A stretch of DNA of 58,618 nt from positions 1 to 58,618 of the forward strand of contig NZ_RLIH01000014.1 of NCBI RefSeq assembly GCF_004006535.1. The letters are read 5' to 3'. This DNA comes from Anaerosphaera multitolerans (GTDB taxonomy: Bacteria; Bacillota; Clostridia; Tissierellales; Peptoniphilaceae). Shown here piece after piece: positions 9,922 to 17,885 of the stretch. The notes beneath the pieces were generated by a model that saw only the letters and a list, made by a program, of their open reading frames with translations, was not told where the DNA came from and ran no database searches. Made by a program: the position numbers and the translations under genes. The first letter of the stretch is position 1. Each line of letters opens with the position of its first letter.

Positions 9922-10839
9922 TTGAATAATTTATTGATTTTAACTGGTCCTACAGGAATAGGAAAGACAGAATTATCCCTTAAAATTGCCGATAAATATA
10001 ATTGTGAAATTATTTCCGCGGACTCTATGCAAATATATAAAAAACTAAATATTGGTACTGATAAGATAGATTTAAATAAAATTAACATTCCCCATCATTT
10101 AATTGACATAGTGGATCCAGATGAAGATTTTACTGTTTCGGATTTTCAGAAAAAATCTAAAGATTTAATTATGGAAATATCTAAAAAGAAAAAACTCCCC
10201 TTTATTGTAGGCGGAACAGGTTTGTATATTAATTCAATTATTTATAATTTAAATTTTCAAGAAGTGACAAAAGATGAGGAGTATAGAAAGTATTTAGAAG
10301 CTTTATATGAAGAAAAGGGATTAAATTACCTATATCATAAATTATATGATTTAGACCCAACACTAGCTATTACAATGGATAAAAATAATAAAAACAGAAT
10401 TATAAGAGCTTTAGAGATATTGAAGTTTGGAGATAAAAAAGAAACTTCTAAATTTAGGGAAGAAAATAATGATTATAACTTGCTTTTTCTAGGATTAAAT
10501 ATGGACAGAAATGCACTTTATAAAAGAATAAATAATCGTGTAGATACAATGATTGATAGCGGACTTGTAGAAGAGGTTAAAAACTTATTAGATATGGGTT
10601 ATAGTGATAGTTCAAATGCTTTTAAAGCTATAGGCTATAAAGAAATAATAAGTTATTTAAAAGGTAATATAACTTTAACGGAATCTATTGAGTTAATAAA
10701 GAAAAATTCAAGAAACTATGCAAAAAGACAAATTACCTGGTTTAAAAGAGACAATAGAATTATTTGGTTTGACAAAAATGATATAAATCTTGAAAATAAA
10801 ATATTTAATTTAATAGGAGACAAATTTGGAAATATTTAA
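9922..10839 (+). CDS. miaA: tRNA dimethylallyltransferase MiaA
   Basis: It transfers a dimethylallyl group to A37 of tRNAs reading UNN codons, giving i6A, which MiaB then modifies. The 305-residue protein has the P-loop GPTGIGKT at residues 9-16, SADSMQIYK with the DSxQ motif, and VGGTGLYI. The start is TTG at 9922, preceded by GGGAG at 8-9 bases; no upstream ATG competes. It lies 4 bases after mutL. In many Firmicutes hfq follows miaA; here the next gene overlaps miaA directly. Confidence 0.95.
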   Translation: MNNLLILTGPTGIGKTELSLKIADKYNCEIISADSMQIYKKLNIGTDKIDLNKINIPHHLIDIVDPDEDFTVSDFQKKSKDLIMEISKKKKLPFIVGGTGLYINSIIYNLNFQEVTKDEEYRKYLEALYEEKGLNYLYHKLYDLDPTLAITMDKNNKNRIIRALEILKFGDKKETSKFREENNDYNLLFLGLNMDRNALYKRINNRVDTMIDSGLVEEVKNLLDMGYSDSSNAFKAIGYKEIISYLKGNITLTESIELIKKNSRNYAKRQITWFKRDNRIIWFDKNDINLENKIFNLIGDKFGNI

Positions 10840-12112
10840 AGAATTTATTTTTGAAAATTATGAAATAGATAATAATATATGTGATTTTGTAGAAGAATGT
10901 GAAAAAGTACTTTCAGAAAGGTTCAAAGAATTAAATGATATTAGTCAGTATAATCAGGTAAAAATTTTAAAATCTATGCAAAATCACAAACTTCAAGCTA
11001 CAGATTTTAATTGGACAACCGGATATGGCTATGGTGATATAGGAAGAGAAAAAGTTGAAAAAATATATAGTGATATTTTCAATACGGAAGATGCTTTGGT
11101 AAGGCCTAATATAGTTAGCGGAACACATGCAATATCTCTTAGCTTATTTGGAATATTAAGATCAGGTGATCATCTTCTTTCAGCATCAGGTAAACCCTAT
11201 GACACCTTATTAAAGGTAATTGGAGTTACTGGAGATGAGCCTGGAAATATGATGGAGCAAGGTATTAAATACTCTGAAGTTCCAATGGTAAGAAATGAAA
11301 TAGATATTGAAGCAGTTAAAAAAGCTATACAATCTGATACAAAAGTGGTGATGCTACAACGTTCTACTGGATATAGTGATAGAAAAGCATTGAGTACTGA
11401 GCAATTGAAAAGAACCATTGAATCAATTAAAAATTTTGCACCTAATATTATTATTTTCGTAGATAATTGTTACGGGGAATTTACTGACATTACTGAACCT
11501 TCTGATTTCGGAGCTGATATTGTAGCAGGTTCATTAATTAAAAATCCCGGTGGCGGTTTAGCATACTCAGGCGGATATATAGTTGGTAAACAAAAATATA
11601 TCAATTTAATATCAAATAGACTTACAGCACCGGGAATAGGAAAAGAATGTGGATTAACTTTTGGCATTACTCGTCAAATATTACAAGGGCTTTTTTTAGC
11701 TCCTAAAGTTGTTGAGGATGCTATTAAATCAGCATTACTATTTTCTGTTGCCTTTGAAAAATTAGGATACGAATGTTTTCCGAATTATAGGGAAAAACGT
11801 TCTGACATTATACTATCCATTAAGTTAAATGATCCGGAAAAATTATGTGAGTTTTGTAGAGCTATTCAATTTGCTTCTCCAGTTGACGCCCATTTTACAC
11901 CGGAGCCATGGGATATGCCAGGATATGACAATAAAGTAATTATGGCCGCAGGGGATTTTATTGAGGGTTCTTCTATAGAGCTTTCTGCTGACGGACCAAT
12001 GAGAGAACCATACTATGTCTATTATCAGGGTGGTCTTACTTACTACCATGGTAAATTTGCGCTTATGAAAGTTCTTAGTAATTTTAAATCAAAAAACTAT
12101 ATAGATATATGA
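10826..12112 (+). CDS. ynbB: PLP-dependent methionine gamma-lyase-family protein (YnbB-like)
   Basis: The 428-residue protein matches the family once named aluminium resistance protein, a fold-type I PLP enzyme group related to cystathionine and methionine lyases. Landmarks are the N-terminal TTGYGYGDIGREK, RPNIVSGTHAI, SGKPYDTL, FVDNCYGEF and GSLIKNPGGGLA, where the Lys of SLIKNPGG is the probable PLP-binding residue. The true substrate of the family is not settled. The TTG start overlaps the end of miaA by 14 bases and is preceded by AGGAGA. The position next to miaA is conserved in Firmicutes. Confidence 0.88.
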   Translation: MEIFKEFIFENYEIDNNICDFVEECEKVLSERFKELNDISQYNQVKILKSMQNHKLQATDFNWTTGYGYGDIGREKVEKIYSDIFNTEDALVRPNIVSGTHAISLSLFGILRSGDHLLSASGKPYDTLLKVIGVTGDEPGNMMEQGIKYSEVPMVRNEIDIEAVKKAIQSDTKVVMLQRSTGYSDRKALSTEQLKRTIESIKNFAPNIIIFVDNCYGEFTDITEPSDFGADIVAGSLIKNPGGGLAYSGGYIVGKQKYINLISNRLTAPGIGKECGLTFGITRQILQGLFLAPKVVEDAIKSALLFSVAFEKLGYECFPNYREKRSDIILSIKLNDPEKLCEFCRAIQFASPVDAHFTPEPWDMPGYDNKVIMAAGDFIEGSSIELSADGPMREPYYVYYQGGLTYYHGKFALMKVLSNFKSKNYIDI

Positions 12113-12121
12113 GGAGGAGTT

Positions 12122-13180
12122 ATGGGAATTTATTCAAAAAAATATACTTTCGGAAAATATAAGAAAGGTCTTAGAAACAAAATTACAGACGTTAAGGGTG
12201 TAAAGGTTGGACATGTAACACTTGACTCTGGTCCAATTAAAACTGGTGTTACAGCTATTTTGCCCCATGGTGGCAACACCTACAAAGAAAAAGTCATAGC
12301 AGCTTGTTCTGTTTTAAACGGCTTTGGCAAAAGTGTAGGTTTAGTTCAAATAGAAGAATTGGGAACTTTAGAATCACCTATAATTATGACTAATACCTTA
12401 AGCGTGGGTACTGCCTTAACTGCTTCAATTAAATACATGATGGAAGAAAATCCTGATATGGGAGCTAATTCAGGTGCTACTAATTGTGTAGTAACAGAGT
12501 GTAATGACGGAGTTTTAAATGACATGAGAGGACTACATATTACAGAAGAACATGTAATTGATGCAATTAAAAATGCTTCTGAGGATTTCGAAGAGGGAAG
12601 TATAGGAGCGGGAAGAGGGATGATTTCTATGAATCTAAAAAGTGGTATAGGTTCATCTTCAAGAATAGTTCAGCTAGATGATGAAGAATATACCATTGGT
12701 ACTTTAGTATTGTCAAACACTGGTACAATTAAAAACTTTAGAATTTGTGGTGAATCAATAGGCGAAATGATGTACAATGCAAGAAAAGCAAACAAAAAAG
12801 AAGAATTTGAAAAAGGTTCAATAATTATAGTAATTGCAACTGATATTCCTGCTAATGATAGACAACTAAAAAGAATAGCAAACAGGGCTTCAATAGCGCT
12901 TGGGCGCGTTGGTTCATATATGGGTCATGGAAGCGGAGATATTGCTATAGCTTTTTCTACTTCTAATAAAATTTATCATGACTCTGAAAAAACGATTTTA
13001 AATACAAAAATGCTAGATGATGATAAAATCGACACTATATTTAATGCTACTGTTGATTCAATAGAAGAATCAATAGTAAGTTCAATAATACATAGTGTTA
13101 CTACCAAAGGTAGAAATGATAAAGTAATTTACTCTTTAAAAGATAATTTATCGAATTTAGGTATGGAATTTGAAATATAA
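12122..13180 (+). CDS. P1 (DmpA/S58) family N-terminal-nucleophile peptidase
   Basis: The 352-residue protein resembles L-aminopeptidase/D-esterase DmpA: KITDVKGVKVGHVT at the N-terminus, TNTLSVGTA, and RIANRASIALGRVGS followed by GHGSGDIAIAFST. These enzymes cleave themselves before a catalytic Ser or Thr. By analogy with DmpA (Gly-Ser) the site here would be G264-S265, but that is inference. No signal peptide is visible, so it should be cytoplasmic. GAGGAGGAG precedes the ATG at 12122, 9 bases after ynbB, so it ends this operon. The substrate is unknown; small peptides with N-terminal residues are plausible. Confidence 0.87.
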   Translation: MGIYSKKYTFGKYKKGLRNKITDVKGVKVGHVTLDSGPIKTGVTAILPHGGNTYKEKVIAACSVLNGFGKSVGLVQIEELGTLESPIIMTNTLSVGTALTASIKYMMEENPDMGANSGATNCVVTECNDGVLNDMRGLHITEEHVIDAIKNASEDFEEGSIGAGRGMISMNLKSGIGSSSRIVQLDDEEYTIGTLVLSNTGTIKNFRICGESIGEMMYNARKANKKEEFEKGSIIIVIATDIPANDRQLKRIANRASIALGRVGSYMGHGSGDIAIAFSTSNKIYHDSEKTILNTKMLDDDKIDTIFNATVDSIEESIVSSIIHSVTTKGRNDKVIYSLKDNLSNLGMEFEI

Positions 13181-13210
13181 AAACAGACGGGTTAAAATCC
13201 GTCTGTTTTT
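13180..13210. terminator. Bidirectional terminator between the P1 peptidase gene and lexA
   Basis: The stem AAAACAGACGG / CCGTCTGTTTT has an 8-base loop and T runs on both strands. It sits between convergent genes; its right arm reaches into the lexA stop codon. Confidence 0.85.
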
Positions 13211-13826
13211 ACATTCTTCGATATAAACCTACTATTTTCCCCAAAATACTCAATTCTTTAACATATATGGGCTCCATAAAATCATTTTCAGGTTGTAATC
13301 TATAACCATCGTTTTCTTTATAAAAAGTTTTTATTGTAGATTCTTCACCTATAAGTGCAAGTACTTTATCACCATTTCTAGCAAATTCAGTTTTTTCAAT
13401 AACTACAAAATCTCCTTCTAGAATACCAGCATTTATCATACTTTCACCGCGAACTTTTAATATAAATAAATTTTTATCCTGCGCAAATTCAACAGGAAGA
13501 GGGTAGGTATCTTCTATGTTTTCATAGGCTAAAATTGGCATTCCAGCTGTTACTGAACCAACTATTGGTATATCAACCGTTTTCTTTTTTAACATTAAAA
13601 AATCATCATTAGTGTCTACTATTTCAATAGCTCTTGGTTTGGTAGGATCTTTCTTTATGTATCCTTTATTTTCCAGCTTTTCAAGGCTACCATGAACAGT
13701 TGAAGTACTTTTTATTTCAAGCTCCTGACAAATTTCTCTAACAGTAGGTGGATAGCCCTTTGCATCAAGAGATCTTTTCAAAAACATAAGTATTTCCGTT
13801 TCACGTTGGGTTAAGTCTTCATACAT
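13209..13826 (-). CDS. lexA: SOS repressor LexA
   Basis: This transcriptional repressor cleaves itself when RecA filaments form. The N-terminal winged helix spans about residues 1-65 (LTQRETEILMFLKR, GYPPTVREICQEL). The linker cleavage site is A94-G95 in SVTAGMP. The catalytic Ser129 is in VRGESM and Lys166 in ESTIKTF, with the same 37-residue spacing as in E. coli LexA. I take the ATG at 13826 (205 residues); an ATG six codons upstream overlaps the GGAGG. It is divergent from a YneA-like gene, with a LexA-box-rich region between, and its promoter overlaps candidate boxes, indicating autoregulation. Confidence 0.96.
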   Translation of the reverse strand: MYEDLTQRETEILMFLKRSLDAKGYPPTVREICQELEIKSTSTVHGSLEKLENKGYIKKDPTKPRAIEIVDTNDDFLMLKKKTVDIPIVGSVTAGMPILAYENIEDTYPLPVEFAQDKNLFILKVRGESMINAGILEGDFVVIEKTEFARNGDKVLALIGEESTIKTFYKENDGYRLQPENDFMEPIYVKELSILGKIVGLYRRM

Positions 13827-13858
13827 AATAACATAAACCTCCATTATAATTTGTTTAT

Positions 13859-13887
13859 ATTATAACAAAAAAGAACAAACATTTCAA
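13859..13887 (-). promoter_or_regulatory. Promoter of lexA
   Basis: On the minus strand the -35 TTGAAA (13882-13887) and -10 TATAAT (13859-13864) are 17 bases apart. The -35 lies inside two overlapping candidate LexA boxes, which fits autorepression. Confidence 0.75.
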
Positions 13888-13967
13888 ACGTTTGTTTATA
13901 AAGTATTGACAAAAAATGTATGTTCGATTAAAATTAAATAAGAACAGATATTCCGAACGTATATTTG
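13872..13967. promoter_or_regulatory. Cluster of candidate LexA (SOS) boxes
   Basis: Compared by eye with the Gram-positive consensus CGAAC-N4-GTTCG, I find five candidates: 13872-13885, 13885-13898 (containing the palindrome CAAACGTTTG), 13913-13926 (with a perfect TATGTTCG half), 13941-13954 (GAAC-N4-ATTC) and 13954-13967 (CGAAC-N4-ATTTG). The first two cover the lexA -35. The third lies in the spacer of the plus-strand promoter, and the last two follow its -10. None is a perfect consensus. Confidence 0.65.
13906..13934 (+). promoter_or_regulatory. Promoter of the YneA-like gene
   Basis: TTGACA (13906-13911) and TAAAAT (13929-13934) are 17 bases apart, a strong sigma-A match. A LexA-box-like sequence fills the spacer, so LexA could block it directly. 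Confidence 0.75.
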
Positions 13968-13992
13968 ATTTTAAAAGGTAATAGGTGATAGT

Positions 13993-14310
13993 ATGAAGAA
14001 AAAAATTTACTTAAAAAAAACAAGAATAATTATATTTTTATTAATTACTTTTATATTTTCGACTGGTATAAATACTGTAGATTCCTTTGATTATAATGTA
14101 TCAAACTTTAATGCTAATAATTCCAATTTAGATGTTGAAGATTCTTATATTAACTATATAGTTAAAGAGAATGACACTATATGGTCCATAGTCAATGAAA
14201 ATATTGATATTAAACGAGATAAACGTGAATATGTTAGCAATATTATAGAGCTTAATAATATAAAAGGAAATATATATCCTGGTGATGTACTATTAATACC
14301 TAGTTATTAA
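13993..14310 (+). CDS. Small LysM-domain membrane protein, YneA-like (probable SOS cell-division inhibitor)
   Basis: The 105-residue protein has a basic N-terminus, one hydrophobic segment (about residues 11-28), a short Asn-rich spacer, and a C-terminal LysM domain (about 57-104: YIVKENDTIWSIV to YPGDVLLIPSY). Size, layout and divergence from lexA match Bacillus YneA, which delays septation during the SOS response. The ATG has AGGTGA upstream, and the promoter lies within candidate LexA boxes. Sequence similarity outside LysM cannot be judged here, so the function is inferred from architecture and context. A plain LysM cell-wall-binding protein is the alternative. Confidence 0.78.
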   Translation: MKKKIYLKKTRIIIFLLITFIFSTGINTVDSFDYNVSNFNANNSNLDVEDSYINYIVKENDTIWSIVNENIDIKRDKREYVSNIIELNNIKGNIYPGDVLLIPSY

Positions 14311-14369
14311 TAAATAAGATAATACAATAGCTAACTTCTGAACTACAATATAAAAAATATAAAAATACA

Positions 14370-14417
14370 AGGATATAATTATTCACAAAATTATTATTTT
14401 GTGAATAATTATATCCT
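14370..14417. terminator. Long perfect hairpin between the YneA-like gene and gltS
   Basis: Arms 14370-14391 and 14396-14417 are perfect 22-base reverse complements around a 4-base loop. The position between two convergent genes fits a bidirectional terminator, although the stem is AT-rich and much longer than the others in this window. Confidence 0.7.
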
Positions 14418-14449
14418 CTCCTTTTATAATATTTATAATATCTGATATA

Positions 14450-15700
14450 TTAACCAGTAAATCCACTTACAAAAGTTTTGATAAACCAAATAGTTGTTGG
14501 CTGATATATTATATCTACTAAAAAAGCACCCACTATTGGCACTATAATCATTGCTTTTCTTGACATTCCATATTTTTCATTTAATGCAGTCATATTGACT
14601 ATTGATGATGGAGTTGCTCCAAGTCCATGTCCACACAGTCCTGCACACATTACAGCAGCATCATAATCACTACCTAAAATTCTAAATACTATGAAATAAG
14701 CAACTAATATCATAAATATAACTTGTGCTATTACTACTAATAATACCCCACCAATTAATCCTGCTAGTTCCCACAATTTTAATGTCATTAATGCTAGTGA
14801 TAAGTATAAATTAAGCATAACATTGCCAATACCATCTACTAATGAAAAATTAAAATTATATAACTTGACTTTTTCATTGAAATTTCTAAGTATTACTGCA
14901 ACAAACATTGCACCAACATATGTAGGAAATTCTAACTCCCCTTTTAAGGGTACGTCTGTAATCCATTTCGAAACCATAATGCCTAATGCCATACAGACTA
15001 ATATTGAAGTTACATTTTTTATTATGTCCAAATCAGAAAGTTTTTGACTAGTGTCTAAATTTATATCAGTTATTGAAGTATCAAAATCTTCACCACTTTT
15101 TGGCTTAAGATTATTTTTTTCTATTAAACGTCTACCAACTGGACCTCCTATTAAAACCGCAGATATTAATCCAAAGGTAGCAGCAGCAGCTCCTACTAAT
15201 GGTGCTGTTTCATAACCCATATTCGCAAACGTATCTCCATACGATAAAGCAGCTCCATGCCCTCCAATCATTGAAATCGAACTAGCAAGTAATCCATAAG
15301 GAGCTTCTAATCCTATTATTTTTGATATACTTATACCAATAGTGTTTTGACATATAGATATTACACCACAAATTAGCCAATATATAATAAGTAATTTTCC
15401 ACCCTTCTTAAGTAAAGTAAAACTAGCTCCTAATCCTACCGTTGTAAAAAAAGCTAACATAAAAGTACTCTGAAATATATTGTCAAAATTAAAATTAAAT
15501 GTATTAGTACTATATCCAAGCCAAGTCACAAACATAAAAATAAATCCTCCCACTACAGGAGCTGGAATACAATACTTTTCAATAATTTTTACTTTATTAA
15601 CTACAAAATAACCTAATAATAATAGTAAAGCTGCAAACGCCAAAGTCATTGTTGAATCAACATTAATATTTAAAATACCATTTACCTTCTCAAATCCCAT
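14450..15700 (-). CDS. gltS: Sodium/glutamate symporter GltS family
   Basis: The 416-residue integral membrane protein has about ten to eleven hydrophobic segments and two related halves, as in GltS. Landmarks are VPAPVVGG-like IPAPVVGGFIF, SISMIGGHGAALSYGD in the first half and CAGLCGHGLGATPSSI in the second, the paired conserved loops of the family. It should import glutamate with sodium. GGAGG precedes the ATG. It lies downstream of arcC in the same direction, but two large inverted repeats separate them, so it is probably a separate transcription unit. Substrate preference within the family is inferred. Confidence 0.88.
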   Translation of the reverse strand: MGFEKVNGILNINVDSTMTLAFAALLLLLGYFVVNKVKIIEKYCIPAPVVGGFIFMFVTWLGYSTNTFNFNFDNIFQSTFMLAFFTTVGLGASFTLLKKGGKLLIIYWLICGVISICQNTIGISISKIIGLEAPYGLLASSISMIGGHGAALSYGDTFANMGYETAPLVGAAAATFGLISAVLIGGPVGRRLIEKNNLKPKSGEDFDTSITDINLDTSQKLSDLDIIKNVTSILVCMALGIMVSKWITDVPLKGELEFPTYVGAMFVAVILRNFNEKVKLYNFNFSLVDGIGNVMLNLYLSLALMTLKLWELAGLIGGVLLVVIAQVIFMILVAYFIVFRILGSDYDAAVMCAGLCGHGLGATPSSIVNMTALNEKYGMSRKAMIIVPIVGAFLVDIIYQPTTIWFIKTFVSGFTG

Positions 15701-15755
15701 AATAAACCTCCAATTTTATGTTAAAAATCTTTTTTATCCTCCTTCCTTTTTCAAT

Positions 15756-15801
15756 AAAATTAATCATATTGTAAAATCGATTTTACAATATGATTAATTT
15801 T
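15756..15801. repeat. 46-bp perfect palindrome upstream of gltS
   Basis: Bases 15756-15778 and 15779-15801 are exact reverse complements with no loop, centred on ATCGAT. It lies 55 bases before the gltS start codon. It could be a terminator for arcC read-through, an operator, or a cruciform-forming relic of a mobile element. Nothing else in the window resembles it. Confidence 0.8.
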
Positions 15802-15837
15802 AACATACTTTATTGCTATATAAAAGTATTTAAGATA

Positions 15838-15885
15838 TACAAAAAGCTAAAAGAAGTAATATAATACTCATTTTAGCTTTTTGTA
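15838..15885. terminator. Inverted repeat downstream of arcC
   Basis: Arms 15838-15852 and 15871-15885 are perfect 15-base reverse complements with an 18-base loop. Each 3' arm contains TTTTAGCTTTTTG. It is 38 bases after the arcC stop and probably ends the arc operon transcript. Confidence 0.6.
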
Positions 15886-15923
15886 TTTTTGTATATGATA
15901 TGAAATATATTGTATTAATGATA

Positions 15924-16862
15924 TTATTTTTTAATAATTGTACCTGTTTTGCCTTCTATAGCTTCAGCTGCTTTCTCAAGAGAAGTAATAATTGCAATAG
16001 AATCTTTTTTACTATTTACTATAAAATTTTTACAAGCTTCAACTTTTGGAAGCATGGATCCCTTTGCAAAATGTCCTTCTTTAATATATTTATCGGCATC
16101 TTCAACAGTTAAAATAGAAAGATCTATTTGATTTGGCTTGTTATAATTAATTGAAACCTTCTCAACTGCTGTTAAAATAATTAGCATATCTGCTTCAAGT
16201 TCCAAGGCCAACTTTGCACTAGATAAATCTTTATCTATTACTGCAGGAACTCCCTTTAAACCTAAATCAGTTTTAATAACTGGTACTCCTCCACCACCAA
16301 CAGTTATAACTATATTTCCGCCATCGATGATATTTTTAATGATTTTAGATTCTACAATTTCAACAGGTTTTGGTGAAGCAACTACTCTTCTATAACCTCT
16401 CCCAGAATCTTCAATAAAAGTATAACCTTTTTCTTTTGATATTTTCTCAGATTCCTCTTTTGAATAAAAAGCCCCGATAGGTTTAGTAGGATTAGAAAAT
16501 CCTTCATCATCCTTATTTACAACTACCTCTGTAATAACTGTTGAACATATTTTATCTATGTTTTGCATTTTTAATTCATTATTAATAGCCTGTTGTAAAT
16601 GATATCCAATATATCCTTGACTCATGGCCCCACATTCCGGAAAAGGCATATAGGGAGTATTCACATTACCCTGAGAAGCATATTCCATTGCCAAGTTGAT
16701 CATACCTACTTGTGGCCCATTTCCATGACCAATCATTATTTCATGACCCTCTTTTATTAAATCAACTATTGATTTCGCAGTATTTTTTACTAACTGCAAT
16801 TGTTTTTCAGGGCTGTCTCCAAGAGCATTTCCTCCAAGAGCTATAACAATTCTTTTCGCCAT
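15924..16862 (-). CDS. arcC: Carbamate kinase
   Basis: The last enzyme of the arginine deiminase pathway makes ATP and carbamate from carbamoyl phosphate and ADP. The 312-residue protein has the amino-acid-kinase fold: IALGGNAL at the N-terminus, GHGNGPQVG, TVGGGGVPVI, AVIDKDLSSAKLA and FAKGSMLPKVEA, all typical of carbamate kinase. GAGG precedes the ATG. It follows arcB after 15 bases, third in arcA-arcB-arcC. Confidence 0.95.
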   Translation of the reverse strand: MAKRIVIALGGNALGDSPEKQLQLVKNTAKSIVDLIKEGHEIMIGHGNGPQVGMINLAMEYASQGNVNTPYMPFPECGAMSQGYIGYHLQQAINNELKMQNIDKICSTVITEVVVNKDDEGFSNPTKPIGAFYSKEESEKISKEKGYTFIEDSGRGYRRVVASPKPVEIVESKIIKNIIDGGNIVITVGGGGVPVIKTDLGLKGVPAVIDKDLSSAKLALELEADMLIILTAVEKVSINYNKPNQIDLSILTVEDADKYIKEGHFAKGSMLPKVEACKNFIVNSKKDSIAIITSLEKAAEAIEGKTGTIIKK

Positions 16863-16877
16863 ATTTTACCTCACTAA

Positions 16878-17870
16878 TTACTTTAAAGTTGCATACATAA
16901 CAGCTTTAATAGTATGCATCCTATTTTCCGCTTCATCGAATACTTTTGATTGTTTAGATTCAAAAACTTCATCTGAAACTTCCATTTCATTTATATTAAA
17001 TTTTTTTGCTATCTCTTTACCAATTTCAGTTTTTGTATCATGAAAAGATGGTAGACAATGTAAAAAAATCGCATCTTCATTTCCCATAGCCATGACTTCC
17101 TTAGTAACTCTGTAAGGTTCCAATAATTTTATTCTTTTTTCCCATACTTCCTCAGGCTCTCCCATAGAAACCCAAATATCTGTATAAATAGCATGGGCAC
17201 CGGAACAGCCTTTTTTAATGTCATCGGTTAAAGTTATTGTGGAGCCATTTTCAACTGCAATTTTTTTACAAGTTTCAACTAAATTTTCATCAGGCATTAA
17301 TTCCCTAGGTCCACAAGCTGTAAAATTTATTCCCAATTTTGCTGAAACTACCATTAAAGAATTAGCAACATTATTACGGGCATCTCCCATAAAAGTTAAA
17401 TTTAAACCTTTTATTTTACCGAAATGTTCTTCAATGGTAAGTACATCCGCAAGCATTTGAGTAGGATGAAATTCATCTGTTAAACCGTTCCACACAGGTA
17501 CTCCCGCCTTATCTGCCATTTCCTCTACTAATTTTTGTGAAAAACCTCTATATTCAATTCCATCATAAAATCTTCCTAAAACTCTAACAGTATCCTCCAC
17601 AGATTCTTTTTTACCCATTTGAGATGTTCCTGGTTCTAAATAAGTAACATTCATTCCTAGGTCATAAGCTCCTACTTCAAAAGAGCATCTAGTTCTGGTA
17701 GATGTTTTTTCAAATAGAAGTACTATGTTTTTTCCTTCTAAATACTTATGGGGTGTTCTAGATAGTTTTAAACTTTTAAATTGTTTTGATAAATTTAATA
17801 AATATTCAATTTCTTCTGTTGTAAAATCTAATAATTTTAAAAAACTTCTTCCTTGTAAATTAACCGGCAT
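16878..17870 (-). CDS. arcB: Ornithine carbamoyltransferase (catabolic context)
   Basis: It converts citrulline and phosphate to ornithine and carbamoyl phosphate in the deiminase pathway. The carbamoyl-phosphate loop STRTR is at residues 57-61. [20 protein letters not shown] and HCLPSFHD, with the ornithine-site Cys, follow. The 330-residue length is typical. Position between arcA and arcC supports the catabolic role over arginine biosynthesis. AAGGA lies about 10 bases before the ATG, a little far. Confidence 0.95.
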   Translation of the reverse strand: MPVNLQGRSFLKLLDFTTEEIEYLLNLSKQFKSLKLSRTPHKYLEGKNIVLLFEKTSTRTRCSFEVGAYDLGMNVTYLEPGTSQMGKKESVEDTVRVLGRFYDGIEYRGFSQKLVEEMADKAGVPVWNGLTDEFHPTQMLADVLTIEEHFGKIKGLNLTFMGDARNNVANSLMVVSAKLGINFTACGPRELMPDENLVETCKKIAVENGSTITLTDDIKKGCSGAHAIYTDIWVSMGEPEEVWEKRIKLLEPYRVTKEVMAMGNEDAIFLHCLPSFHDTKTEIGKEIAKKFNINEMEVSDEVFESKQSKVFDEAENRMHTIKAVMYATLK

Positions 17871-17885
17871 TTTATCATCATCCTT

